A stretch of DNA of 64,000 nucleotides, taken from positions 1 through 64,000 of the forward strand of contig JADEYG010000004.1 in assembly GCA_016906335.1 (NCBI GenBank), written 5' to 3'. Both the position numbers and the translations under genes were made by a program. Origin of the DNA: Novakomyces olei. Lineage: Eukaryota > Ascomycota > Novakomycetes > Novakomycetales > Novakomycetaceae. Shown in pieces: positions 31,033-42,345 of this stretch; position 1 is the first letter of the stretch, and every line of letters starts with the position of its first letter. The notes beneath the pieces were generated by a model. It worked only from the letters and a program-made list of their open reading frames with translations, searched no databases and was not told where the DNA came from.

Positions 31033-32150
31033 TCAAATTTTTGCGTTCGGGTTTGCAGGCACATTGTTTTTAATCCGCCACTGCACAAGGCTGATGAGAC
31101 TATAAATTGTCTCTAAATGGGGTACAAGTACACCCAGCTTTTTCGCTTCACGTATCGGATTTCCCAGTATGACTTCAATTTCCATCGGATTATTCTTGTC
31201 CACGTCAACCAGCATACTAGGCCGGAAAAGTAAGTCGAGCGACATGCTTGTAATCATGGCATCATCCACATCACTTGGCAATTTGTATCCTGCTGCCTCT
31301 GCCGTAGCCATAATTTCTCTAATACATGGCCTTAAAATTGTCTCGGTGGCACCAGCAGTCCGAACGCGACTCGCGTCTAATTGCGTTAAAGCGCAAACAA
31401 CATTAAATGAGGCATTCCAGCAAAGTTTGCGCCATCTCCACCATTGAATATTGTCACGAATATTACATTGTGCCCCTCCTCCTTTATTGTAAATTGCACT
31501 AAATTGCCGCAGTCGCTCTTTTAGTTGCTCTACCGGCAGATTGGGGTTTCCATAGTACCCCATTTCTATTATATCAGAATCCTCGTGGTACACAGAGCCA
31601 TCATGTTGGACGGCCCCGATAAGACTCACGGCTGACAAAACAGGCGACTGTGGGAATGCGTCAACGTAAGGTTGTTCGATTCCGATACCGTTTTGGATCA
31701 GTACTATTGTAGTGCCGCTCGACACTATTGGTCGTATGATTTCCGGTACATCGTTCACATCGATCAATGCCTTAACTGTAACCACAATAAAGTCAAAGGG
31801 ACCAAATTGGGCAGCGTCTTGACAGCTCCTTGCCACTGCGATATTAGTCTTGTGTTTTGAAATACGTCAATTCTTGAAAATTTTGCTCTGGATAAAACAG
31901 GTATTAATATGTCAAACAGCCCCTTATTGGTCTGTAACAATCATTAGAGCTTACAGAATGAAGGACGCCATCCTGAGTGCTTCCCGTGATCAACAGAGTC
32001 AATATTGAATCCTTTGTCCCGGACAGTCTCATAGTTTGAGCGCAATACTGCACAGACTTTGGCCATTCCAGATTTCTCAATGGCAAATGCTGCCATTGTG
32101 CCCACACCGCCTGCGCCCACGACGGCTACAGAAGAAGTAGCAGCCTTCAT
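31033..32150 (-). CDS. 2-dehydropantoate 2-reductase-like (ApbA/PanE family)
   Basis: Exon 1 (32150-31955) and exon 2 (31835-31033) join over a 119-nt intron (TGTAAG...CTAATATCGCAG), giving 332 residues. The N-terminus has the GAGGVG dinucleotide loop; GWRPSF|LARSCQ is restored by splicing; VVTVKALID carries the family's catalytic-Lys region; IQNGIGIE and the C-terminal WNASFNVVCALTQ complete the ApbA and ApbA_C domains. PanE reduces ketopantoate for pantothenate, but subtelomeric fungal paralogues often act on other 2-oxoacids, so the substrate is uncertain. Confidence 0.88.
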
Positions 32151-33013
32151 GTCCCCGAGAAAGCAATGGCCTGTCTATTATGTAGGCTGTAGCGAGCTCT
32201 ATCACGATCGTATTATAGTAACAGAGTTCGCCTTATAGTCCAAGGCATTTAATATATCTTTTACGCTAACCACAACTACAGGCGACCCCTGTCAAAAATA
32301 GGATAATAAGCGGACTAAAGCGACACCGGCGATAAGAAAAATGATTAGATACGAATTTTTTCTGTCCATTACTTGGTTGTCATTTATTGATTGCGCTATT
32401 AATTGATCGTTCGGAATATAAACCTTATTTATTGCGCTCGAGTCTCTCTAGTCTATCAATGTTCCGAGGCTTTAAATCTTGGTGTAAATTAAAAACCAGT
32501 ACAAATGAAGCAGCTCCCCGAAGCTGGTAAAAACGTTTTGCTTCTCTCCGAAAAACCATTAATATGAGCATATCCATTTTGAGATAGACAAATCTAAAAT
32601 TAGACAAGTCTGAGTATATATTACTTCCCCATTTGATAGTGAAAAATGCACTTTGTGTTATGAGTACCTTTAATTGCCAGCTTGTACAATACGCAGATTA
32701 TTATTTCTACTACATTATGCAAAAAATGCCAATACTTCAATTAAATAACTCTGCTATTGCTTAATGGGAAAGCTTCAGCAGAGTAAAAGCAATGCGCCCT
32801 GCAAGACTCTACACTTATAAAATAAAATATTATAAATTATTAATCAATCAATTAATTAATTAATTAATTAATTAAATTCATCATTTAAGTTTATTGAATT
32901 TCATTCTTATTATTATAATGATCAATTGATGAAATATACAATAAAAACCCACTACACGAACTCAGTTCAATTAGCTATTTCTCCATAAAAAAACAATAGT
33001 ATCTCCTCCCACC
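32151..33013. other. No gene seen; short ATTA repeat
   Basis: AT-rich intergenic DNA with an (ATTA)n tract around 32845-32875. Confidence 0.6.
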
Positions 33014-34387
33014 TCAGTTCATCACCGCTAGGCTACCACATGGATCCCACGGCGGGAGCACTGTAGCTTCTGCCGTCTTCCAAAGCTCAACAAGGTCACT
33101 AGACACATCTTGTGTCGAAACAACGATCTGATAAACGTACTCTTCAAACCATTTCTGACTGGCGACAAAGTAGCCCTTATCGCCAATTGAATCGCCCCAC
33201 GAATTTTCGACTCTCCAGCTCTTTGGTGCTCCCTTTTCATCCAAATCAACCCCAGTGAAAACCATAGCGTGTGTCATCAGGGACTGTCCATACTGGAGAC
33301 GGCTCGCCTTATCTTGGCTTAAAGCTACGCCAAAGCCAGCCTCATAATCGAACAGTTCTGGAGCAAAAATACCCCTTTCACGATCCATAAATTTGCCACT
33401 ATCAGCACCGAAAAAGCAAGGCTTATCTGACTTTAATATCGAAATTGCGGTCTGTGCAAGCACAGAGCTCTCCACATTGACATAGCGGACGGGTTTTCCG
33501 CCTGTGACATTCCCAAGCCGGTCGATAGTGAGGACAGTATTGTATTTGTTACGCGGATCATTCAGTAAGGAAAGATGTTGTGACGCATCAAATCCAGTAT
33601 GATTTTTGTAGAAGTCAATAGGCGTGGTTTTGACAGAATTGAATTTGCCATCCTTGTCATAGTATTTCCATTCAAACGGCTCCGTTGAACCGGGAGGAAG
33701 GCCGAGAGTGAAAACGAGAACTTTGTATATTTCCTCGACCATTTGTGTCTTGAGCTCACTGTGTCCCGAGCTTGCCTCTCGCAGAATCTGCGCGTCTTTA
33801 CGCAATAGTGTAAACACGAGCTGGTTCAATTTTTGACTGGCTTTGGAGGAAAAACTTTCTGGGTAAAGCGTACTGGGTACAACACCATACTTCTCCAACA
33901 AATTAACGACAAAATCGTACTGTCCACCGTCTGACAGTGGCTCCTTTACAAAATGCTGTACTATACGAGAATCAAGATCCTCGTGTCGTGTATCAATAAT
34001 GTTTTGTAAAAAGAAATTCGACTTTTCCAGCTTATCGTAGAAGAACAGGTACGAGGGCGAAAGCTGCAATTCGGAAATATTCAACCGTTTCATCATGTCT
34101 ATGCGGATAACATTGGTGATTGCAAAAAGCCAGCATCGCCCACTTTGATACTGATGCGTTGCAGGCGCACCTTCACGTGAGATTTTACAGGAAAAAACGC
34201 GGCTGGTTAAATCTGTTATCACGTCCCTCCGTTCGATTGCCTGGGAAATATCGACGCCCGATAAAACACTACTACGGAAGGCAGACTGGTCGTTGGCTAA
34301 TAGCTTTTTCTTCCACTGATCCAGTGTATCACGCGACAAAGGCTGAGTCATTTTTTTGGATTTTTGTGAGGGCAGCCAGCTCAGCAT
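33014..34387 (-). CDS. LAP3: Bleomycin hydrolase-type cysteine aminopeptidase
   Basis: The 457-residue single-exon protein matches the C1B peptidase family end to end. The catalytic Cys lies in QSGRCWLFA (about residue 85), His in MTHAMVFTGV and Asn in VENSWG. The YLFFYDKLEKSNFFL and DGGQYDFVVNLLEKYG regions are typical, and the C-terminus (LPPWDPCGSLA) is the self-processing tail that sits in the active site in yeast Gal6/Lap3. The family forms hexamers, acts as an aminopeptidase and detoxifies homocysteine thiolactone. ATG 34387 is chosen (34399 is GTG); a second ATG at 34351 could give a shorter cytosolic form, as dual starts are known for yeast LAP3. Confidence 0.96.
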   Translation of the reverse strand: MLSWLPSQKSKKMTQPLSRDTLDQWKKKLLANDQSAFRSSVLSGVDISQAIERRDVITDLTSRVFSCKISREGAPATHQYQSGRCWLFAITNVIRIDMMKRLNISELQLSPSYLFFYDKLEKSNFFLQNIIDTRHEDLDSRIVQHFVKEPLSDGGQYDFVVNLLEKYGVVPSTLYPESFSSKASQKLNQLVFTLLRKDAQILREASSGHSELKTQMVEEIYKVLVFTLGLPPGSTEPFEWKYYDKDGKFNSVKTTPIDFYKNHTGFDASQHLSLLNDPRNKYNTVLTIDRLGNVTGGKPVRYVNVESSVLAQTAISILKSDKPCFFGADSGKFMDRERGIFAPELFDYEAGFGVALSQDKASRLQYGQSLMTHAMVFTGVDLDEKGAPKSWRVENSWGDSIGDKGYFVASQKWFEEYVYQIVVSTQDVSSDLVELWKTAEATVLPPWDPCGSLAVMN

Positions 34388-34832
34388 AATGCGAGACACC
34401 CTCGATCTATGTCCTTTGTCCTTTATGTATCTGCCTGCTGCATTAATTAACGCAGGAGACCCGTCACTAGCAAGGTGCTCCGCATCTCCACATCAGGGTT
34501 TTCCAAGTTAATTCTTATCCGCACCTATACAAAATAGGTGCTCTCGCAATTTAACCTATTACGTTTATTCTATTTTTTAATTAATAAGAGTAGAACACTT
34601 GGACAGGTACAGTCAGGCCCGCTATCGCGCTTTTCCCGCCTTAAGGCATTGAACGCGTCGGCCTTTTGGAATTGAATTTTTATTATTACTAATTAAAACT
34701 GGAACATTGGCACATGTATAGTTTTTTTAACTGCTACTCAAAATCTCGGCCACGACAACTGAACAGCATCCGGTGCAGATTGATACTTTTTGCTTTCTAA
34801 CAAGGCAAAATCTATGGTCTGGCCGGAACAGT
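34388..34832. other. Intergenic, no gene seen
   Basis: Between LAP3 and the downstream end of the aldo-keto reductase; AT-rich, no supported frame. Confidence 0.6.
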
Positions 34833-35825
34833 CTATACCTGATAAGGTACGCTTACTGTTCCATGCCAGTAATTTGGACTATCGGCCTTCACCGACATCC
34901 AAGCATCGTCAAGCGCCTTTACGACTGCATCGGGCAGGGGTCCCTTTTCAAAGTCACGAAGATTTTCTTCCAACTGCTTGTCTGAGCTGGCACCTATGAT
35001 AATCCCGTCCTGGCCCAGTCGCAATTGAGAATGGTGTACAGTCCATCGTAGTGCCGTTTCGATTAGCGTCAAATTATGCTCAGTAGCAACTTTTTCAATT
35101 TGCTTTAGCGCCTCAAAATAGGCATTACGGAAATAACGTGCCCGGTAACTTTTTGCCTGGTAACTGTCACCAGCGAAGCGTCCTTCTGTAGCCTCAGTAT
35201 CGGGCTTCCATTTCCCGGAGAAAAATCCGCCGGCTAGAGGGTTGTAAATAACTAAATCAAGGCCAAATTTGTGCAGCGCAGGAATTAGTTCGGGCTCAAT
35301 TGCCCGTGTAATAGCATTATACATGGCCTGGTAGATTCGGGGACGAACCCAGCCTCGTTCACGGCAGAGCACTGAAATTTCTGCTACTTGGAAGGCCAAA
35401 TAATTACTAAGTCCGAGAGTTTTAAACTTTCCCTCCTTGTAAAGCTCGTTGACTTCAGCCAAGGTCTCCTCAAAAGGAACGGAAAAATCCGGAGCGTGCA
35501 GGTAGAAAATATCCACGGAATCAGTTCCCAATTCCTTCAGGCTGGTTTCGAACACGCTACGAAGAGCTTCGGGCTTATGGTCGCCTGGCTTGACAGGATA
35601 GACCTTTGTGGCGATGGAAAAGCCGTTTTCCTTCCATCCTGCTTGCTTCAGATAGCCTTCAGTATTTCCTTGACAGTACGCTCGTGCCGTGTCCAGTTCA
35701 TCGTACCCGTGGCTCTTGAACACATCCAAAATGTGGCGTGTATCCTCGAGTGAAGTAATACGAGCTCCCGTTGTGCCTGCGGGGCCAATGGTCATTGTAC
35801 CAAAGATAATGCGTGGTTTAACCAT
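34833..35825 (-). CDS. Aldo-keto reductase, AKR7-like
   Basis: A 330-residue TIM-barrel reductase. The catalytic tetrad can be seen: Asp and Tyr in ELDTARAY, Lys in IATKVYP and His in DIFYLHAPD. The NADPH-binding end is IIIGASSDKQLEENL. The start (MVKPRIIFGTMTIG) and YNPLAGGFFSGK resemble the aflatoxin-aldehyde reductase branch (AKR7). It likely reduces reactive aldehydes in the cytosol; the substrate is unproven. Single exon. Confidence 0.92.
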   Translation of the reverse strand: MVKPRIIFGTMTIGPAGTTGARITSLEDTRHILDVFKSHGYDELDTARAYCQGNTEGYLKQAGWKENGFSIATKVYPVKPGDHKPEALRSVFETSLKELGTDSVDIFYLHAPDFSVPFEETLAEVNELYKEGKFKTLGLSNYLAFQVAEISVLCRERGWVRPRIYQAMYNAITRAIEPELIPALHKFGLDLVIYNPLAGGFFSGKWKPDTEATEGRFAGDSYQAKSYRARYFRNAYFEALKQIEKVATEHNLTLIETALRWTVHHSQLRLGQDGIIIGASSDKQLEENLRDFEKGPLPDAVVKALDDAWMSVKADSPNYWHGTVSVPYQV

Positions 35826-38720
35826 GACGGGCAGATCAGAGATTAGCTTTCACCTGCTAAACTGAGCTTTTGCTAAGGATTTCGTTTTAACTTTTAGTCG
35901 TTTTTGTCCACTTTAGTTTTTAAAAGCAGGTTACGACAAGATTTGATTTAACCACTTTTCTTGCCGCCGCGGATTTGTAATACCGAAGTCGACTCTTATC
36001 TTAATTCCGATTTCCTTTTGACGTAATTATAAGCGATCAATTGAGAAATAAACAAGTAATCAAAAAATGTTTCAAAATAAATATTACGTAGTTTCAGTCA
36101 AGACCACGTGAGCCGACGATAACCAAAACGCCAATATTTCCTTGTTTGATTTAGTTTATTTGCTTTTCGTTTTGTATTTATATTTTATTAGAAAGTCAAA
36201 TTATGATTGTTGGTCAAAATTGTCGGTGAACAAACAGTGTTTATTTCCTCCAAAAATCTGATCATAACCTTGAAAATACGTAAAATCATCGTGTCAGCGA
36301 GATATTGAAGCATGGGCCGCTTCATGGGACTTTTGTTTTTTGCCAATTCTAAATTTGAGTCCTCACTCTGCGTGCAGATTGGATTATTTGTTAAGGTTGA
36401 GGCACCCTTGGGTAGGATGGTACGCGTCCACCGCTACCGCGCAACAATCGTTGCGTTGATGTATTCTCAGAACTATACAACTCGAGGAAATTCAAGCATG
36501 AATTGGAGGCATTGACTGGTTCATTTAGGAGATATGACCAAATAAAATTAAATTCTCTCAAATAAGTCTTGCAGTGCATTGAAAAAGAGGAAGAAATCAT
36601 ACCACTCAGAAACCCAGACCAACCATATATGCTTCTATTGTTCTGGCTGTGTATGACGGTATCTTAGCGCGGTCGTCGAGACACAGCAAGACACAGCATG
36701 GCTTAGTGGGCTAGATAGGATACTATCTTAGAGTTGATTGAAAGTCTTTGTAAGGGCATTCGACAGATCGAGCAGAATGGTTTATTTTAGTACTACTAAC
36801 TTCAGATTCATGATCAGTATATTAAGCGCAAAATCCCACGTTTAAGGGTCGCTGATCAAAAATCTAAAACCAACAAAGGAGAGTAAAAAAAAAGGTATGA
36901 ACAACAGCGTAATTTTGCAAGAATGAAGTTTCCGAGCATCACTGGCTTTTCTACACAATTTTCCAGGATTGACATTATTTTCCTATTTTATACATATAGT
37001 ATTCGCGCGTGGGCTGTAGCCCACGCAAATGGCAGTGCACAAGGCAGCGGACAAGAGTTGACACAGATGGCAATTGGATCTATAAGCACGAACCTTCGCT
37101 TGTCGCGGCCAATGCTGCGAGATATTCGCCTCAATACTCTCTATACGCTTATTTTAATCATTCATCTCGATAGTGGGACGAGCGGCAGCCCTTGAGGCGT
37201 GTCGGATAACGGTATGCCAGCTGTGGCCTGGAAAGGAAAACGTGCATTTGGGCTAGCTGTGGAGTGCGGGAGTGTAGGAAGTTTTAATGCTATTTACAGC
37301 AAAAATCTTGTTCCATTCTCGGCGCATAGGGAACTTTTCCTGCAGCAATGGAATACAAAGGCAGGCCAATCACAGCTTTTGCGGAGCATGAATAAAACTG
37401 ACCTATTGCTGTGCCAGCCGGCACTGATAGATGTAGCTGGCTTTTGCTGGTCCAAAATAGAATTGATTAATAACAGTCAGTTCTTTCCCTGCACAGAGGG
37501 CACAATCTCTAAGCTTTTCAAAGCGAGCTATGGAACAGCGCAAAGAAGCAGCACTCGACAAGGAATACCAGCAGTTACGAACCACGGTGCTTTAAGGATA
37601 CAAAAGCCAGCGGGTCAAAAGAACATTTACAATTCCGGATGGGTTTGTAGAGTTGTACGCTTATCCATACGCGGATAATTCGAAATACAATTATTCACAT
37701 TGCTATGTGTGCCGAGAGACGACGAGCGTACAGCCAGCCATGTACTGCTCCCATAAATCAGGGTTTTCTTGAATGCTTCCAAAAAAGTAGTATGTGTGTA
37801 GTAGTATAGATTTCTTCAATTTCCTTGATCGTATACTCGAGCCACACACACATTTAAGGTTCGCACACATAAACTGTATTTTGCGCATATCACATTCTAT
37901 ACCGTATGAATTCTACTGTACGCTTTAGCGCATAGGAGCATCCCACATGTGGCGTAGGAGCCCCAATGATCTCCTGCGGCGCCCCAAAACAGCAGCCGGA
38001 ATGAAGCTGCCAGTCAACTAGCTACAAGCCTTGATCTTTATATTAAATGCAATTGCCATGAATGCAATGTTTACCTAATGTAGAACCTTGCAATCTTTTA
38101 GCTAGTCCTGCTTTGGTATTCAGAGGGTTCGTGTGCCCGATTATTTGATTCGCGGTGGAATAAGGTACCCGTGAACACGACGTATCAACAGACATTCAGC
38201 CCTGTACGTCGTTTACTTGTGTCTCTTACGTCACATTCCTGTTGGAGCAGGAGAATACTTGGGGCTAATTGGACGGGTACGTGACGGCGACGCGTTTGCA
38301 CGGTGGGCCATGAGTCGGGCAAGCGACTTGACTATGTATAGTGTACAGCTTTACAATCAATAGCATTACAACTCTGTAGCAACGCATTTTTATGTATGCA
38401 TAGTTGCATGTACTTTGCCACGCTGTGTCCAGCCCATGACTAAAAATTCATATCGGGCCGCAAATCGAAAACGCCAAGGCCGAGGTCCGAAGGGGCGATG
38501 AAGCAGGGCAAAACAAAAGCAAAACAAGGCGAAACTCGTATTGCCTAAAAGAAACACTGTAAATCATTTAGGATCGAAGGGTACCTTTTACCGTAGGGGA
38601 GAGCGATACGGAAAACGGAATTGCTCGACGAGCAAATAAACTCACTCTGCTACAGCCGCGCGCAAATGCTTAATTATTTGCATCGCTTGAATTGGCAGTA
38701 CTACGCGAACTCACTTTTCG
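35826..38720. other. Gene-poor stretch, possible gene relics
   Basis: No gene is supported over about 2.9 kb. A frame near 37533-37770 (MEQRKEAALDKEYQQ; FTIPDGFVELYAYPYADN; HCYVC) with one internal stop looks protein-like and may be a relic. Other frames here have no recognisable features. Confidence 0.5.
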
Positions 38721-38727
38721 CTGTATT

Positions 38728-38815
38728 ACTTTTGTTCTTGCTCTTTTCTCTTTTGCTCTTTTCTCTTTTGCTCTTTTGCTCTTTTCTCTTTTGCTCTTTT
38801 CTCCTTTGCTCCTAC
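38728..38815. repeat. CTTTTCT/CTTTTGCT pyrimidine tract
   Basis: A run of TTTTGCTCTTTTCTC-like units, almost pure pyrimidine on the + strand. It is followed by further CT-rich DNA to about 38930 and again at 39190-39330. Confidence 0.85.
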
Positions 38816-39844
38816 TCTATATTGTTCTTGCTCTCTTTTGCTCTTACTCTTACTTTCCTCCAATTACTGCCTCTCCTTCCCTCTTTTCCTCCAAATTCCT
38901 TACTATTTCCATTCCCCTACTATCGGCTCGCCCGTTACACACGGTCCGGCAAGTAATCGATGCGTGTATTCTTTTTATATCGACTTTCTTTAATTGCACG
39001 CTAGTATAGCAAAGGAACGATTTTGGCAGCGATAATCGGGTCGGCGTATGGATATTTAATACGTATGCAATACGCAGCACCATTCTCGCTTTATTTACGC
39101 CTACTCTAAAATTAAATAATAATAATCTACTGTATTTTTTATATCGCTATTCTCGGAGAGATCGGTCACGCGCAATAAACAGCGCCTCACACAGTCTGTT
39201 TTGTAGTCTTTTTCGCTCGTTCGCCTCCTGCCTCGTTTCCTCCCTCGCTCCCTCAGCCTTTCCCCTACATTTGACGAGTCTTCTTTTATTGCTGCTTTTA
39301 TTTCTGCCGCTGTTCAGTCGTTCCCCGTCCTTATCCCATCGTCTGCCCTTTTACCCCGTTCCTATCCCCACAGTATCGCAATTGCTGTGCTGCGTCCCTG
39401 CGACGGTCTGCTCGAACCTGCAAAAAGTAATAAGCATCAAGAGTAAAAGAGCCAAAGAGCCAAAGAATTGAAAATCTAAAGAATTGAAAATTTAAGAATC
39501 GGAAAACTAAGAATTGAAAAACTAGAATCAAGAATAATAGAACCAATAAACAAAAGAACTAAATAACCAGAGCCAAAGAATAACAAGGAAAAGCGAATCG
39601 TGCTCTGTACGGCTATACGCTTTGAATAAAAAGTGCGCCACTCTGGCTCTATTGAAAATCGGCATTGAGACTAATCATAGACGTCGACCGGCATTGGCAG
39701 AAGAGTGTCGTGTGACAAGTTTGCTCTGTGCCCATTTTAAGTATCGCTGATTTACGGCCAATTGCTTTCTTTCGTCGGCTCATGTACGGCATTGACCACA
39801 TTTCTGTGTGCCTTCAGTCATAGCGGCGATTCGATAAGTCTTTG

Positions 39845-39935
39845 TCGCTTTTTTTGCAATTTTTGCAATTTTTGCAATTTTGGCACTTTTTGCAAGTTTT
39901 GCTAGTTTTGCTAGTTTTGCGCTTTTTACGCGATT
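39845..39935. repeat. TTTTTGCAA-like tandem repeat
   Basis: About nine degenerate units of TTTTTGCAAT/TTTTGCTAG before the AUR1-like gene. A related run of GAATTGAAAA units lies at 39465-39535. No gene between 38930 and 40223. Confidence 0.7.
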
Positions 39936-40223
39936 GGACGCGTGCTTTGGCGGTCCATTTGTCTGTCGGAGCAGAGTCTGTGCACGGCACCGTCTCACAC
40001 CGACTCGGCCGGCTTTACGTTCTGGTGCAGTAACTCTGTCGCTTTGCCACCAATTCAGGCTCAGTTTGAGCGTCTCTCGATCGATTGATTGGAAGAAACA
40101 CTACACTCGCTTTTGCGGTGGCTGTTTGGCTGTTTGGCTGTTTGTTGAGCTGAAAAAGGTGAAGAAGAGTGAATACAAGCAGGCAGCAGTCACTTGACAA
40201 TTTGAAGCCAATCCTTTACCAGA

Positions 40224-41801
40224 ATGGCCCTGTCTGACCGGCAGAGTGGCAGTTTTGACGGCTACTGTTTGCGCACAGACTCGCTGTCCAGCAGCGGTGC
40301 CGGCAGCAGTACAGATTCGCTGGACAAGCAAGACATATCATACATGGAAAAGGAGAGTGCGCCTCCGCCAAAGATACTGCCGAGTAGCAACAATGAAGCA
40401 GGTGTAGACTGCGTAAGTTGCAACAATAATTGCGTAAATTGCAGCCGCAATTGCAGTAATTACAACAGCATTAATTGTAATTGCAGCAACAATAATTGCA
40501 ATAACTGCAATTACAACAGCATTAATTGCAATAATTGCAGCAACAATAATTGCAGCAACAATAATTGCAATTACAACAGCATTAATTGCAGTAATTACAA
40601 CAGCATTAATTGCAATAATTGCAGCAACAATAATTGCAATAATTGCAATTGCAATGGCCATTGCAATTACAATAATTACGGCAATTGCCGTAATTACGTA
40701 ATGCAGGACAGTATCCCGCTGAGCGTGCGTTTACGAGCGCTCGCGAGGCACGTGACACTGACAGTATTAAACGAGAAATCGCCGCTACAATTGGTGGGCA
40801 TTGTTCTGTGGAATTTAGTGCCTATTCTACTATGGATCTGCACGTTCAAGAACGCACGTCTTATCCCCGCGCGGATAAGGCCTCCGATCCATGTAGACCT
40901 GTTACCCAAGTGGGAGGCAGCCGTATTTGCCACGTGGCCGGGCCTTTTTGCCAGCTCTATCACTGTCTCTGCCAGCGTCTACGGCTGCCTCTCCCGACCA
41001 CTGGCGGGCAGTGTAAGCTCTGCCACTCGGCAGAGGCTGGCCTTGTTAGCGGCTCTTTTGCCAATGGCACTAAACGGCCTCTATACTCTACGGCTGCCGC
41101 TGACGGCAGTTAAAGACGTGGCTGCTTGGATCCCCTATGGAGTTTTGCACTTTGCCAGCCCTTTCCTAACGGCCGCCTACTGCTGGCTCTCAGCTCCTCC
41201 AGGAGCCCTCGGCATCTATGGCCGTGCTTTTGGCACTCAAAACGTGGTCGGAGTTTTGGCCCATTTGTGCCTGCCAACGGCAGCTCCGTGGTACTCGACG
41301 GACGAGTACGGGTACGGAGAGCCGCCTCGGCCGGGAAACTATTCTCTCCCGGGCTCAGCCGCCGGACTGAAACGCGTAGATCACGTGCTCGGCACTCATA
41401 TTTACACTCACGCGTTTCACGCGTCACCCCTTGTTTTTGGCGCCTTTCCGTCCCTGCACTCTGCTTTTGCCGTACTTAACGCGTTTTTTATTGGCCGTTA
41501 CGCGTCTCCCCCTTTACGTGCAGCAGTAGCCTGCTTTGTCGCGTGGCAGTGGTGGGCGACCATGTACCTCCTCCACCACTGGCGCATCGACCTGCTCAGC
41601 GGCGCTGCCCTCTCTGCCACTGTTTTTGCCGCCTATTTGCCTTTTCTACGGAGGTACGAGCACCGGGCACAGCTGCACGGCCGCCGGACTGGGTGGGAGC
41701 GGTTATGGCGGGTCGAGCCTGCTCTCAACCGCCGCCTCTTGCTCGATTACCGGCCCGTCGATACGGAGGAGGAGGCGTGCGATGCTTGGTCGAGTGATTA
41801 A
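40224..41801 (+). CDS. Inositol phosphorylceramide synthase-like (AUR1 family, PAP2 fold)
   Basis: 525 residues. Residues about 160-525 form a multi-TM PAP2-type enzyme with AUR1 marks: GLKRVDHVLGTHIYTHAFHASPLVFGAFPSLHSAFAV (lipid-phosphatase motif PSLHS) and WWATMYLLHHWRIDLLSG (catalytic H and D). AUR1 enzymes transfer phosphoinositol to ceramide in the Golgi. Unusual is the N-terminus: residues 63-157 are almost only Asn, Cys, Tyr and Ser (about 21 Cys, patterns such as NNC and NYNSINC), coded by a tandem DNA repeat. C-terminal DNA is clearly GC-richer than the flanks. It may be a paralogue rather than the main AUR1; no intron seen. Confidence 0.82.
   Translation: MALSDRQSGSFDGYCLRTDSLSSSGAGSSTDSLDKQDISYMEKESAPPPKILPSSNNEAGVDCVSCNNNCVNCSRNCSNYNSINCNCSNNNCNNCNYNSINCNNCSNNNCSNNNCNYNSINCSNYNSINCNNCSNNNCNNCNCNGHCNYNNYGNCRNYVMQDSIPLSVRLRALARHVTLTVLNEKSPLQLVGIVLWNLVPILLWICTFKNARLIPARIRPPIHVDLLPKWEAAVFATWPGLFASSITVSASVYGCLSRPLAGSVSSATRQRLALLAALLPMALNGLYTLRLPLTAVKDVAAWIPYGVLHFASPFLTAAYCWLSAPPGALGIYGRAFGTQNVVGVLAHLCLPTAAPWYSTDEYGYGEPPRPGNYSLPGSAAGLKRVDHVLGTHIYTHAFHASPLVFGAFPSLHSAFAVLNAFFIGRYASPPLRAAVACFVAWQWWATMYLLHHWRIDLLSGAALSATVFAAYLPFLRRYEHRAQLHGRRTGWERLWRVEPALNRRLLLDYRPVDTEEEACDAWSSD
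40400..40690. repeat. Coding repeat AATTGCAGCAACAAT-type
   Basis: Interwoven units of AATTGCARYAACAAT and ATTACAACAGCATTAATTGC inside the AUR1-like gene. All unit lengths are multiples of three and there are no stops, so expansion keeps the frame. Confidence 0.85.
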
Positions 41802-41879
41802 TCAGTTAATCAGTTGATTTATCAACTGATTAATTGATTAATCAATTGATTGTCACTTGATTTTTAATTGATTTATTGA

Positions 41880-42195
<316 letters not shown>

Positions 42196-42345
42196 TGATT
42201 AAATGATTCTCACTTGATTATCACTTGATTTTCAACTGATTGATTGATTAATTGATTAATTGATTAATTGATTAATTGATAATCAATTGATTGTCACTTG
42301 ATTTTCAACTGATTCCGATTTTAATCGATTATACCGATTATCACT

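Noticed and set aside
37199-37678. 159-codon frame
   Set aside because: GTG start, no recognised motif, overlaps other weak frames; not supported as a gene.
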